DNA of 33,768 bases from positions 1 through 33,768 of the forward strand of contig URGO01000013.1 of NCBI GenBank assembly GCA_900547435.1, read 5' to 3'. Positions 22,755 to 32,447 of this stretch are shown here, one piece after another (position 1 is the stretch's first letter; every line of letters starts with the position of its first letter). This DNA is from an uncultured Parabacteroides sp. GTDB taxonomy: Bacteria > Bacteroidota > Bacteroidia > Bacteroidales > Tannerellaceae. The notes beneath the pieces were generated by a model. It made no database searches and was not told where the DNA came from. It was given only the letters and a program-made list of their open reading frames with translations. The position numbers and the translations under genes are program-made.

Positions 22755-25631
22755 ATGCCTATAAGATTAAGAGATGTTTTAAAAAAAATGAATGTAGGAC
22801 TCAACACTGCAGTCGAGTTCCTGCACCGGAAGGGTTTTACTGAAATTGAAGCAAATCCTAATGTCCGGTTGAATGATGACCAGTATGCTTTGCTCGTAAA
22901 GGAATTTGGTAAAGACATGCCTGGCGGACTGTCCAAATACCCACAGGCGCCTAAATCTCATAAGAAAGACGAACCGTCGGATTCCAAAAAAGAAGCAGAA
23001 CCGGCTGTCATTAAAACCGAAATTCCTGAAGAATTCCGTCCAAGGATTGTGACAAAAGGACATATTGATTTAGACAACAATAAGAAAAAGGAAGAAACGG
23101 ACATACATAAACCGGAACTTGAGCCGGCTAAGGCAAATAAGGAGCCAGAAACCGTTGGAACGTCTGAAGCTCCCGATATGAAGTCCGTTGAAGAAAAACG
23201 TATAGAGGAAAACATAAATGATAATAATGTAGATATGGTGAAACCTGAAGAGAAACAGCCGGAAATAGCCGCTCCGGAAGATGTAAAAAGTCAGACTGTA
23301 AAGGCGGATACGTCGATGTCTAACGAGAAAGAAGGTGACGAGCTTTTCCGATTGAATACTCCGAAGTTTGAGTCAAATATAAAAGTAAAAGGAAAAATCG
23401 ATTTGGACACGTTGAACCAATCAACACGTCCGAGAAAGAAAAGCAAAGAAGAAAGACGCAAAGAACGCGATGAAAAATTGAGTGTAAATCGTCAGGGACA
23501 GTCTAATTTTAAAGCAGGTAAAGATATCCCCAAAGGTGGAAATCTCAATAAAGGCACCGAAACGGATGAAACTGATGGCAAGAAAAAACGTAAACGCATC
23601 AAGAAAGATCGCGTAAACGTAGATAATGTAGCTAATCAGAATAACGGTAGCCGGAAAGATCGAGATCGGAATCGTGATGACCGTAAGATGCGTTTAAAGA
23701 AACCTGTGAAAGCGGAAGTCAGCGAAGAAGATGTACAAAAACAAATCAAAGAGACTTTAGCCCGCTTGACCAACAAAGGGAATAAGACCAACAAGGGAGC
23801 TAAGTATCGCCGTGATAAGCGAGATGCCATCCAGAAGCGTGAGCACGAATTACAGGAACAGGAGGAAAAAGAAAGCAAAATCCTGAAACTGACAGAGTTC
23901 GTTACAGCAAACGACTTAGCGAACATGATGGATGTACCTGTTACAAAGGTCATTGCCACCTGTATGAGCATTGGTATCATGGTATCTATCAACCAACGCT
24001 TGGATGCTGAAACAATCAACATCGTAGCCGAAGAGTTTGGTTTCCAAACAGAATATGTAAGTGCTGACGTGGTAGAAGCTATCAAAGCGGAAGAGGAAGA
24101 TGATAACGAAGAAGATTGGGTTCCACGTCCGCCTATTGTTACAGTGATGGGACACGTTGATCATGGAAAGACATCTTTGTTGGATAATATCCGTAATGCG
24201 AATGTTATTGCGGGTGAAGCCGGAGGTATTACACAGCATATCGGAGCATATAACGTAACCCTGGCCAACGGCCGCCACATTACATTCCTGGATACCCCGG
24301 GACACGAAGCTTTTACGGCTATGCGTGCACGTGGTGCGAAAGTAACAGATATTGCAATTATTATTGTAGCGGCAGACGATGCGGTGATGCCTCAGACCAT
24401 CGAAGCCATCAATCATGCTTCTGCAGCAGGAGTTCCGATTGTGTTCGCTATCAATAAGATTGATAAGCCTCATGCGAATCCGGACAAAATTAAGGAGGAG
24501 CTGGCAAATATGAATTATTTAGTGGAAGATTGGGGCGGTAAATATCAATGCCAGGAAATTTCTGCAAAGAAAGGGCTTGGTGTAGATGATTTGCTGGAAA
24601 AGGTATTGTTGGAAGCTGATTTGTTGGATTTAAAAGCAAATCCGAAACGTAAAGCGACAGGTTCTATCATTGAATCTTCATTGGATAAAGGTCGCGGATA
24701 TGTTTCTACAGTCTTAGTTGAAAACGGTACGTTGAAAATGGGTGACATTGTACTGGCTGGAACGCATTATGGACGTATCAAGGCTATGTTCAACGAGCGT
24801 AACCAGCGTATACAGCAGGCAGGTCCATCCGAGCCGGCATTGATTCTGGGTTTGAACGGCGCACCACAGGCCGGCGATACGTTTCATGTACTCGAAACCG
24901 AGCAGGAAGCCCGTGAAATTGCTACCCGTCGTGAACAACTGCAACGCGAATTAGGCTTACGTACTCAGAAGATGTTGACATTGGACGATATTGGGCGCCG
25001 CATCGCGGTAGGTAATTTCCAGGAATTAAATGTCATTGTAAAAGGCGATGTGGATGGTTCGGTTGAAGCTTTGTCTGATTCGTTGATTCGTCTCTCCACA
25101 GAAGAGATTCAAGTAAACGTAATCCATAAAGCTGTAGGCCAGATTTCCGAGTCGGATGTAACGTTGGCTGCGGCTTCAAATGCGATTATCATTGGTTTCC
25201 AGGTTCGTCCTTCTCAATTGGCACGTCGCAGTGCGGAGCGTGAAGGTGTAGAAATCCGTTTGTATTCGATCATCTATGATGCCATCAACGATGTAAAAAG
25301 TGCTATGGAAGGTATGCTTTCTCCGGAAATCAAAGAAGAGATTACGGCTAATGTCGAAGTACAGCAAGTATTTAAGATCTCGAAAGTCGGAACAGTTGCC
25401 GGCTGTATCGTGAAGGAAGGTAAAATCAAACGTACCAATAAAGTACGCCTAATTCGCGATGGTATCGTAATCTATTCCGGTGAATTAGGTTCGTTGAAAC
25501 GCTTCAAAGATGATGCCAAAGAAGTTGTTGCCGGACAGGACTGCGGTTTGAATATTGCGAACTTCAATGATATTCAAGTTGGTGATGTGATTGAAGCTTA
25601 CGAAGAAACAGAAGTCAAGAAAACGTTATAA
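22755..25631 (+). CDS. infB: Translation initiation factor IF-2
   Basis: A GTPase that brings initiator tRNA to the 30S subunit and promotes subunit joining. The 958-residue protein begins MPIRLRDVLKKMNVGLNTAV (IF2_N-type domain), then a long charged, low-complexity region rich in Lys and Glu (about residues 70-370), as in other Bacteroidota. A second IF2_N domain follows (KLTEFVTANDLANMMDVPV). The G domain has G1 GHVDHGKT at residues 466-473, G2 AGGITQHIGAY, G3 DTPGHEAF, G4 NKID and G5 SAKKGLG. Domain II (KGRGYVSTVLVENGTLKMG), domain III and the C-terminal tRNA-binding domain IV (KVGTVAGCIVKEGKIKR) are complete. It is the third gene of the rimP-nusA-infB operon. Confidence 0.98.
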   Translation: MPIRLRDVLKKMNVGLNTAVEFLHRKGFTEIEANPNVRLNDDQYALLVKEFGKDMPGGLSKYPQAPKSHKKDEPSDSKKEAEPAVIKTEIPEEFRPRIVTKGHIDLDNNKKKEETDIHKPELEPAKANKEPETVGTSEAPDMKSVEEKRIEENINDNNVDMVKPEEKQPEIAAPEDVKSQTVKADTSMSNEKEGDELFRLNTPKFESNIKVKGKIDLDTLNQSTRPRKKSKEERRKERDEKLSVNRQGQSNFKAGKDIPKGGNLNKGTETDETDGKKKRKRIKKDRVNVDNVANQNNGSRKDRDRNRDDRKMRLKKPVKAEVSEEDVQKQIKETLARLTNKGNKTNKGAKYRRDKRDAIQKREHELQEQEEKESKILKLTEFVTANDLANMMDVPVTKVIATCMSIGIMVSINQRLDAETINIVAEEFGFQTEYVSADVVEAIKAEEEDDNEEDWVPRPPIVTVMGHVDHGKTSLLDNIRNANVIAGEAGGITQHIGAYNVTLANGRHITFLDTPGHEAFTAMRARGAKVTDIAIIIVAADDAVMPQTIEAINHASAAGVPIVFAINKIDKPHANPDKIKEELANMNYLVEDWGGKYQCQEISAKKGLGVDDLLEKVLLEADLLDLKANPKRKATGSIIESSLDKGRGYVSTVLVENGTLKMGDIVLAGTHYGRIKAMFNERNQRIQQAGPSEPALILGLNGAPQAGDTFHVLETEQEAREIATRREQLQRELGLRTQKMLTLDDIGRRIAVGNFQELNVIVKGDVDGSVEALSDSLIRLSTEEIQVNVIHKAVGQISESDVTLAAASNAIIIGFQVRPSQLARRSAEREGVEIRLYSIIYDAINDVKSAMEGMLSPEIKEEITANVEVQQVFKISKVGTVAGCIVKEGKIKRTNKVRLIRDGIVIYSGELGSLKRFKDDAKEVVAGQDCGLNIANFNDIQVGDVIEAYEETEVKKTL

Positions 25632-25634
25632 ATT

Positions 25635-25664
25635 AAGAATGAAGAATTAAAATTCTTCATTCTT
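25635..25664. terminator. Perfect 14-bp hairpin between infB and cvpA
   Basis: AAGAATGAAGAATT (25635-25648) and AATTCTTCATTCTT (25651-25664) pair perfectly with an AA loop and are followed by GGTTTTTC. The stem is AT-rich, so it may be a weak terminator or attenuator separating the translation genes from cvpA-suf, or a dispersed intergenic palindrome. Confidence 0.5.
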
Positions 25665-25682
25665 GGTTTTTCATTTTGAAAG

Positions 25683-26219
25683 ATGAATTGGTTAGACATA
25701 CTCTTGCTTTGCTTGGCAGGATTGGGATTGGTGAAAGGCCTGTTTGATGGAGTTATCAGACAGGTTGTTTCGCTTATAGCCTTGGTAGCCGCAATATTCT
25801 GTTGTGCCCAAGTGGCCGACTGGTTGCGCGGGTATATTCTGCAGTTGGATTGGCTTCCTGAATATGGAGTAACCGTTCTCAGTTATTTGTTAGGCTTTAT
25901 GCTTATCATCGGGGTACTTAAATTGGTAGGTGACGCTATGAGTAAATTGATTGGGGTTACACCGTTAAGTATCCTAAATCATTTATTAGGAGGTTTGTTC
26001 GGACTGATGTTTATGATGTTCTTCTTGAGTTTGACATTGAATGTCATGGAATATATTGACCGAGGTTCGCTGCTGATACCTCGTGAAGCAAAAGTGGAAT
26101 CAAAATTTTATTATTCTATTAAGGAGATTGTCCCAACCATTTTCCCTACAAACTTGTTTAGTAAAATGCAAGTAGACGAATGGACAAAGGAACGTGTGGA
26201 TAAAACCATCATTCCATAG
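25683..26219 (+). CDS. CvpA family inner-membrane protein
   Basis: 178 residues with four predicted membrane helices: LDILLLCLAGLGLVKGLFDG, VVSLIALVAAIFCCAQV, VTVLSYLLGFMLIIGVLKLV and HLLGGLFGLMFMMFFLSLTL. The N-terminal NWLDILLL...GLVKGLFDGVIRQ pattern, including conserved Gly residues, is the CvpA (colicin V production) signature. CvpA is needed for envelope stress and bile resistance in some enteric bacteria, but its molecular role is unclear. From memory this gene stands between infB and the suf genes in many Bacteroidales, as here. It ends 46 bp before the chosen sufB start, so co-transcription with suf is likely. Confidence 0.88.
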   Translation: MNWLDILLLCLAGLGLVKGLFDGVIRQVVSLIALVAAIFCCAQVADWLRGYILQLDWLPEYGVTVLSYLLGFMLIIGVLKLVGDAMSKLIGVTPLSILNHLLGGLFGLMFMMFFLSLTLNVMEYIDRGSLLIPREAKVESKFYYSIKEIVPTIFPTNLFSKMQVDEWTKERVDKTIIP

Positions 26220-26265
26220 TTCTGTTTATTGGTCAATGCATAACCTATATAATATATTAATGTAT

Positions 26266-27711
26266 ATGCAGGATTCAAAGAATGTATTGGACGAAGTCAC
26301 GAAAGGCGACTATAAGTACGGATTCGTGACGGATATAGATACCGATGTTATCCATCGGGGATTGGACGAAGAAACCATCCGCCTCATCTCGGCAAAGAAA
26401 CAAGAACCGGAGTGGTTGTTGGATTTCCGCCTCAAGGCTTTCCGCTATTGGCAAACCTTGGAGATGCCGAATTGGGCACTCCTCAAGATCCCGCCTATCG
26501 ACTATCAAGATATTATTTATTATGCCGCCCCTAAAAAGAAAGAGGGACCGAAAAGCATGGACGAAGTAGATCCCGAATTGCTCAAGACGTTCGACAAGTT
26601 GGGTATTCCGCTGGAAGAACAGAAGGTGCTGAGCGGTATGGCGGTCGATGCGGTGATGGACAGCGTCTCTGTCAAGACGACCTTCAAAGAGAACCTGGCG
26701 GAGAAAGGTATCATCTTCTGCTCCTTCAGCGAGGCGGTACAGCATCATCCGGATTTGGTACAGAAGTATTTGGGGAGCGTCGTAAGCTATCGCGATAACT
26801 TCTTTGCGGCACTCAACTCGGCGGTCTTTTCCGATGGTTCGTTTATTTATATCCCGAAGGGCGTGCGTTGCCCCATGGAGCTTTCAACCTATTTCCGCAT
26901 CAATGCACAGAATACGGGGCAGTTCGAGCGGACACTCATCGTGGCAGATGATGAATCATATGTCTCGTACCTCGAAGGATGTACCGCACCGATGCGCGAC
27001 GAGAACCAGCTCCATGCCGCCATCGTCGAAATCATCGCCCACGACCATGCCGAGGTGAAATACTCGACCGTGCAGAACTGGTATCCAGGCGACAAGGAGG
27101 GCAAGGGCGGCATCTACAATTTCGTCACAAAGCGTGGCCTCTGCAAGGGTGAAGGCAGCAAGATTTCGTGGACGCAGGTAGAAACCGGTTCTGCCATCAC
27201 CTGGAAATATCCGAGTTGCATCCTCGCGGGCGATAATTCCGTCGGCGAGTTCTATTCCGTGGCCGTAACAAACAATTACCAACAGGCGGATACGGGCACC
27301 AAGATGATTCATTTAGGGAAAAATACACGCAGTACAATTGTTTCGAAAGGCATTTCCGCCGGGCACAGCCAGAACAGCTATCGCGGATTGGTAAAGGTTT
27401 CGCCTCGTGCGGAAGGCGCACGCAACCACAGCCAATGTGATAGTCTCCTGCTTAGTTCGACTTGTGGCGCACACACGTTCCCTTACGCTGACATACAGAA
27501 CGAAACGGCCGTAGTGGAACACGAAGCGACAACCAGCAAAATCAGCGAAGAACAGCTCTTTTATTGCCAGCAGCGCGGCATCTCGACCGAAGAAGCCGTG
27601 GGGCTTATCGTCAACGGCTATGCCCGCGAGGTGATGAACAAGCTCCCGATGGAATTTGCCGTTGAGGCGCAGAAGCTCCTCAGTATCTCCTTGGAGGGGA
27701 GCGTCGGATGA
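26266..27711 (+). CDS. sufB: Fe-S cluster assembly scaffold protein SufB
   Basis: The scaffold subunit of the SufBC2D complex, on which nascent Fe-S clusters are built in the cytoplasm. I chose the ATG at 26266 (MQDSKNVLDEVTKGDYKYGF, 481 residues); the frame is open to 26194, but those 24 residues do not belong to the family. Recognisable blocks include YAAPKKKEGPKSMDEVDPEL, SVVSYRDNFFAALNSAVFSD, IYIPKGVRCPMELSTYFRIN, LEGCTAPM, STVQNWYPGD, and the C-terminal core SLLLSSTCGAHTFPY and NETAVVEHEATTSKISEEQL. Length and motifs are complete. From about 26.6 kb the DNA turns GC-rich (35 of 60 bases in 27001-27060), unlike infB and sufD. Upstream is cvpA; downstream is an extra barrel gene. Confidence 0.97.
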   Translation: MQDSKNVLDEVTKGDYKYGFVTDIDTDVIHRGLDEETIRLISAKKQEPEWLLDFRLKAFRYWQTLEMPNWALLKIPPIDYQDIIYYAAPKKKEGPKSMDEVDPELLKTFDKLGIPLEEQKVLSGMAVDAVMDSVSVKTTFKENLAEKGIIFCSFSEAVQHHPDLVQKYLGSVVSYRDNFFAALNSAVFSDGSFIYIPKGVRCPMELSTYFRINAQNTGQFERTLIVADDESYVSYLEGCTAPMRDENQLHAAIVEIIAHDHAEVKYSTVQNWYPGDKEGKGGIYNFVTKRGLCKGEGSKISWTQVETGSAITWKYPSCILAGDNSVGEFYSVAVTNNYQQADTGTKMIHLGKNTRSTIVSKGISAGHSQNSYRGLVKVSPRAEGARNHSQCDSLLLSSTCGAHTFPYADIQNETAVVEHEATTSKISEEQLFYCQQRGISTEEAVGLIVNGYAREVMNKLPMEFAVEAQKLLSISLEGSVG

Positions 27712-27731
27712 AGCCTGGGCGAAGTTATAAT

Positions 27732-27838
27732 CAAACGTGCGGTCACCATGCGTTTGGTCTTGGTATAGCGAACAAATACGCGGTCACCAGGTGTTTGTTT
27801 GTAGTACCGCGCTCAAATACGCGGTTACCGGGTGTTTG
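27732..27838. repeat. Three tandem 41-bp repeats with partly palindromic 25-bp cores
   Basis: Cores begin at 27732, 27773 and 27814, exactly 41 bp apart. Each runs CAAA(y)(r)(y)GCGGT(c/t)ACC and ends G(C/T)GTTTG, so its ends (CAAAyrC and GyGTTTG) pair and the centre holds GGTnACC. Spacers of 16 bp between cores are less conserved (copies 2 and 3 both have TTGTAG). The array lies between sufB and the beta-barrel gene, starting 20 bp after the sufB stop. It may be a set of regulator-binding sites or RNA hairpins tuning expression between the two genes; no known motif was recognised. Confidence 0.75.
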
Positions 27839-27926
27839 CTTGTAGCACAGCAATCCCTTCCCGGCGGCGCAGCGGGCAAATCGTCAAGCTGAAAAAGGGA
27901 AGTTTAGGAACTAAAAAGAAGATTAT

Positions 27927-28703
27927 ATGAGAGCGAAGCGAAACAGATGGATTTGGGGCTGCCTTTTGGCGCTTTGCCCGCTGGCCGGATTGCAGGCGCA
28001 GTTCTACACGGGCGACGACGAAGGCAGCGCGCGTTGGGGATTGGAATACACAGGCGGCGTGATGGTCAAGCCGCTCTTGCAGGAAAATCCGCAGCAGGTA
28101 TCGACGGGACGAGGTTCGTGGCACGCGGTGCGCGGCGAATATTTCTTCCCGAAGAAATGGAGCATCCAAGCAGGATACGTGAAAACGGTATTGGATTATG
28201 GGCAGACGGACCGGACGATGGAAGGCATCTCGGTAGGCGCGCGGCGTTATTTCGCCCCGGACACGTGGATCGTGCAGCCCCACGTGGGCGCCGCATGGCA
28301 GTTCAACTGGGGTGACCGGCGCGAGGAACGCGTATCGGGCTGGGAATCGGGCGGACAATCGGTCGTGGTCCGGCAGACGACGGTCAATCCGCGCGTGGCG
28401 TTTGTGCCCTCGGTGGGTGTCGATGTGTATCTGTTTTCGTCGGTCGCGCTCGTGGTGCGCTATGAGTTGGGCGTCGGCATCGATTCGCATACCCGCATCG
28501 AAGCCAACGGGAACGACGGTACGAGCTTCCGGTTGAGGGATAAGGGCCTTTACCACGGGTTGAGCCTGGGCGTGAAGCTGACGTTCCCGATGCACTTCTC
28601 CGAGCGGGATTTGCACAGCGTGGGCGGCCTCTTTGAATTTTTGCTGGATAGGTGGGATGAAAGTCTCGACCGGCGATTGAACGAACGGATGTTATATCCG
28701 TAG
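27927..28703 (+). CDS. Outer-membrane beta-barrel-like protein inserted in the suf operon
   Basis: 258 residues with a signal peptide (CLLALCPLAGLQA, cleaved about residue 24 before QFYTGDD). The mature part alternates short amphipathic strands: RWGLEYTGGVMVKPLLQ, GEYFFPKKWSIQAGYVKT, TWIVQPHVGAAWQFNWGD, VAFVPSVGVDVYLFSSVALV and HGLSLGVKLTFPMHFSERDL. This fits a small 8-10-stranded outer-membrane barrel (OmpW/OmpX-like class), without a specific match. The gene is very GC-rich (41 of 60 bases in 28261-28320), much more than housekeeping genes here. It separates sufB from sufC, which are normally adjacent, and is preceded by the 41-bp repeats. No functional link to Fe-S assembly is evident. Large antisense open frames in this stretch are a by-product of the high GC. 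Confidence 0.7.
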   Translation: MRAKRNRWIWGCLLALCPLAGLQAQFYTGDDEGSARWGLEYTGGVMVKPLLQENPQQVSTGRGSWHAVRGEYFFPKKWSIQAGYVKTVLDYGQTDRTMEGISVGARRYFAPDTWIVQPHVGAAWQFNWGDRREERVSGWESGGQSVVVRQTTVNPRVAFVPSVGVDVYLFSSVALVVRYELGVGIDSHTRIEANGNDGTSFRLRDKGLYHGLSLGVKLTFPMHFSERDLHSVGGLFEFLLDRWDESLDRRLNERMLYP

Positions 28704-28748
28704 AAATAAAGAAATAAAAGGACAAAAACAATATAGGTAAAGAATAGT

Positions 28749-29498
<750 letters not shown>

Positions 29499-29500
29499 TT

Positions 29501-30844
29501 ATGAAAGCTGAACAACAATACATAGATCTCTTTACCCAATATGAAGACCTGATTTGCCGAAAGAGTGTTTCGGTCTTGAATGCCTTGCGTGCTGAAGCTT
29601 TTGCACATTTTGAACGTTTAGGCTTTCCTTCATTGAAAGGTGAAAACTATAAATATACCGATGTGGCAAAAGCTTTCGCCCCGGACTATGGATTGAACCT
29701 GAATCGGTTAGACATACCGGTTAATCCCTATGATGTGTTTCGGTGTGATGTTCCTAACCTGAGTACCTCGCTTTACTTTGTGGTCAATGATATGTTTTAC
29801 GACAAAGAGTTGCCCAAAGCACACTTACCAGAGGGGGTATATGCCGGAGGATTAAAAGAATTTGCACGTCTGTACCCAGAGGTTGCCGCACGTTATTATG
29901 GACATGGGGCTTCAATGGAAGACAATGCTCTTGTCGCTTTGAATACGATGCTGGTACAAGATGGTTTTGTCTTTTATGTTCCTCGTGGCGTGGTCGTGGA
30001 AAGGCCGGTGCAGCTGGTCAACATATTCCGTAGTGATGTAGACACAATGGCTAATCGCCGATTGCTTTTTATAGTCGAAAAGGATGCCGAAGCGAAGCTT
30101 TTGGTGTGCGACCATAGCATAGATGATGTTAAATTCCTTGCCAACCAGGTAATCGAGATATTTGCAGAAGAGAATGCCCGTGTGGATTATTATGACCTTG
30201 AAGAGAGCAGCGTATCCACTTCGCGCTTTTCTTCTTTGTTTGTCAGACAGGCCGGCAACTCGAATGTAGTGGTCAATGGCATTACGCTTACAAACGGACT
30301 GACCCGCAACAATTATCAGGTGTCATTGGATGGCGAGGGGGCTGCTATAACATTATCCGGCATGTCCGTACTTGATAGAGAGCAACAACTGGATACTTAT
30401 TCATTGGTATCACATAATGTACCGAACTGTACTTGCAATGAACTTTTCAAGAATGTATTGAACGATCATGCTATCGGTGCATTCAGTGGACGTATCCTGG
30501 TAAAAGAAGGGGCGGAAAAGACTTCGGCTTATCAGACAAACCGCAATCTTTGCGGGACACGAGAGTGCCGGATGTATAGCAAACCGCAATTGGAAATCTA
30601 TGCGGATGATGTGAAGTGTTCGCACGGAATGACAACCGGCCAGCTGGATGATGCGGCTCTTTTCTATATGCAAAGTAGAGGTATTCCACAGGAAGAAGCC
30701 CGTATGTTGCTGAGTGTGGCATTTACGGCTGATGTCATTGAGCAAATCCGTCTGGACGCACTTCGGGATCGCCTCCATCGGCTGGTGGAAAAACGTTTCC
30801 GTGGAGAATTGGCAAAATGCGAAGGATGCCGGATTTGCAAATAA
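29501..30844 (+). CDS. sufD: Fe-S cluster assembly protein SufD
   Basis: The SufB paralogue that pairs with it in the SufBC2D scaffold and helps iron entry. The 447-residue protein has a helical N-terminus (YIDLFTQYEDLICRKSVSVL, LKGENYKYTDVAKAF), then the parallel beta-helix core (GFVFYVPRGVVVERPVQLVN, ADDVKCSHGMTTGQLDD) and the conserved C-terminal GIPQEEARMLLSVAFTADVI. It ends in CEGCRICK, a Cys-rich tail seen in Bacteroidales SufD. Base composition is ordinary (26 of 60 G+C in 30061-30120), unlike sufB and sufC. It is followed by a strong terminator; the cysteine desulfurase gene sufS, often next in line, is not here. Confidence 0.93.
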   Translation: MKAEQQYIDLFTQYEDLICRKSVSVLNALRAEAFAHFERLGFPSLKGENYKYTDVAKAFAPDYGLNLNRLDIPVNPYDVFRCDVPNLSTSLYFVVNDMFYDKELPKAHLPEGVYAGGLKEFARLYPEVAARYYGHGASMEDNALVALNTMLVQDGFVFYVPRGVVVERPVQLVNIFRSDVDTMANRRLLFIVEKDAEAKLLVCDHSIDDVKFLANQVIEIFAEENARVDYYDLEESSVSTSRFSSLFVRQAGNSNVVVNGITLTNGLTRNNYQVSLDGEGAAITLSGMSVLDREQQLDTYSLVSHNVPNCTCNELFKNVLNDHAIGAFSGRILVKEGAEKTSAYQTNRNLCGTRECRMYSKPQLEIYADDVKCSHGMTTGQLDDAALFYMQSRGIPQEEARMLLSVAFTADVIEQIRLDALRDRLHRLVEKRFRGELAKCEGCRICK

Positions 30845-30944
30845 TGAGACAGAAAAGACATCCCATTGTCATACCGTTGTAATATCATCATTCTATTTTT
30901 GTATCGAACAAGTTTAAGGAGTTTTCCTTTAATATTTCTAATCT

Positions 30945-30995
30945 AAAAGCCATTATCTCGAAAGCGTAGTAGAGATAATGGCTTTTCCTTTTTTT
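30945..30995 (+). terminator. Intrinsic terminator after sufD
   Basis: AAAAGCCATTATCTC (30945-30959) pairs perfectly with GAGATAATGGCTTTT (30972-30986), followed by CCTTTTTTT. A 15-bp stem with a T-run is a strong rho-independent terminator ending the suf transcript. The rest of 30845-31112 contains nothing gene-like; the region just before 31113 is AT-rich and probably carries the next promoter. Confidence 0.9.
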
Positions 30996-31112
30996 GAAAA
31001 AGTCTATTTACTTCCTTCTAAATTTGAACTTTACCACCGCGAATACAAACAAATGTTTTTTTCAAAAAATTTTTTGCAAATTTGTCCCCGATAATTCTAA
31101 CATACAAATACG

Positions 31113-32225
31113 ATGAAAAAAATAATAAGTTATTTGAGTGTATCTCTTCTGCTTGCCGGGTGTACCGACTCGGTATCTGAGATTCCGACAATAAATGTGG
31201 AGATTAAATCTTCGCCGGTGCGTGAGGAGGTCCCGGTGGAAAGTTTAGGCGGTTCGGTAGAGGTAATTCCTCTGGAAACTTCTGACTCATGCCTGCTCAG
31301 TAAGGTAGAACAATTGGTAGACCGGGATTTCCTTTGGATTGTATCGGATAAACAAATCTACAAATTCGGAAAAGACGGAAAGTTTATCGGGAAAATAGGG
31401 AAAGTCGGACAGGGACCGGAAGAGTATGTGGCTCCCCAGCAGATTCTGGTTGATGGGAAAGAGAAACGCCTCTTTGTCCTGGATTATTTCGGGCGCAAGA
31501 CACTGGTGCTTGATTATGAAGGGAATGTATTGAAATCGTTTGGCTTACCTCAGGACTATTCGCTCAACAAGATAGCCTTTGTCGATAACGAATTGCTCTA
31601 TACTTCCATGAACAATAGCGTGAAGCCGGATTTATTCGTTTGTGATTTGGAGACCCAGCAGATGGATACGCTCAGTTTCCGGGAGCGGACGATGGGAATG
31701 GAAGGCTTTCTGGGTGAAACCTATATTTATCCGCTGAAAGGCAAGACCTATCTATATCATTATTTCAATGATACGGTTTATGCTTACTCTAATAAAAAAC
31801 TAACACCTGCTTATGTGTTTAACCTGAATGGCTATAAATACCAGTTCGAGGAACTGGAAATAGTAGCTGATTATACCCCTAAAAAGCCTATCGACGGTCC
31901 ACGGATGCAACTTTCCAACTTCGTGGAACTGGAGGATTTCCTGTTTGTGCCTTATACGGTGGCGGTACCTCATAGAAAATTGGATGAAGCAGATACCCGC
32001 CTGCTGATTTACGACAAGAAAGACAAAACACTCTATGCTGATGCGCAATTGGTATGTACCGACACACCGGCTTTGAGCCTGAAGAAATTCGATCCGCTTA
32101 TTCTTTCAACAGACCAAAAATCTTTCTATACGTATAAACAAGCCGAAGATTTGGTGGATGAAAATCTGGTTGAAGGCTTAGGCCCCGATGACAATCCGGT
32201 CCTGATAAAATATAGCTTCCGGTAA
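31113..32225 (+). CDS. 6-bladed beta-propeller lipoprotein
   Basis: 370 residues starting MKKIISYLSVSLLLAGC, a lipoprotein signal with lipobox LAGC and Cys17. Six repeated beta-sheet blades are suggested by NHL-like strands such as DRDFLWIVSDKQIYKFGKDG, VGQGPEEYVAPQQILVDGKE, LFVLDYFGRKTLVLDYEGN and KTYLYHYFNDTVYAYSN. The VGQGPEEY turn is a hallmark of the Bacteroidales BF3164-like propeller lipoproteins. These are abundant and of unknown function, probably binding surface ligands. It stands alone after the suf terminator. The protein appears full-length and ends at TAA; no downstream operon partner is visible before the composition change. Confidence 0.82.
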   Translation: MKKIISYLSVSLLLAGCTDSVSEIPTINVEIKSSPVREEVPVESLGGSVEVIPLETSDSCLLSKVEQLVDRDFLWIVSDKQIYKFGKDGKFIGKIGKVGQGPEEYVAPQQILVDGKEKRLFVLDYFGRKTLVLDYEGNVLKSFGLPQDYSLNKIAFVDNELLYTSMNNSVKPDLFVCDLETQQMDTLSFRERTMGMEGFLGETYIYPLKGKTYLYHYFNDTVYAYSNKKLTPAYVFNLNGYKYQFEELEIVADYTPKKPIDGPRMQLSNFVELEDFLFVPYTVAVPHRKLDEADTRLLIYDKKDKTLYADAQLVCTDTPALSLKKFDPLILSTDQKSFYTYKQAEDLVDENLVEGLGPDDNPVLIKYSFR

Positions 32226-32447
32226 TATCTTCCATAAAAGGAACTTATACCCCCTTTATTTTATGCCGTGCATTGAGGGGAAAGGTAATATGGATTTACG
32301 GAAAAGAAAACAACGAAAACGGATACCCCGGGCAAACCGCCGAAGTATCCGCTATTTTGACTATGTTAAACAATTCCGAACAGAGAGAACGTGACTATGC
32401 TCTCAGACTTTTAAAATTATTCCTAGCTTCCAGGAAATAATTCCGTT
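32226..32447. other. Gene-poor stretch before the taxonomic junction, with one 55-codon open frame
   Basis: An open frame at 32273-32440 (plus strand, TTG start, 55 codons) reads RGKVIWIYGKENN at the N-terminus and ends EQRERDYALRLLKLFLASRK, which looks like the amphipathic end of a protein. It has no ATG, so it could be a remnant of a truncated Bacteroidales gene. It stops 7 bp before the glycosyltransferase stop codon at 32448, and the apparent change of organism must lie in or just beside this short gap. I see no terminator or insertion-sequence end here. Confidence 0.4.

Noticed and set aside
27732..27838. CRISPR array
   Set aside because: Only three repeats with 16-bp, partly conserved spacers and no cas genes; the spacers are too short.
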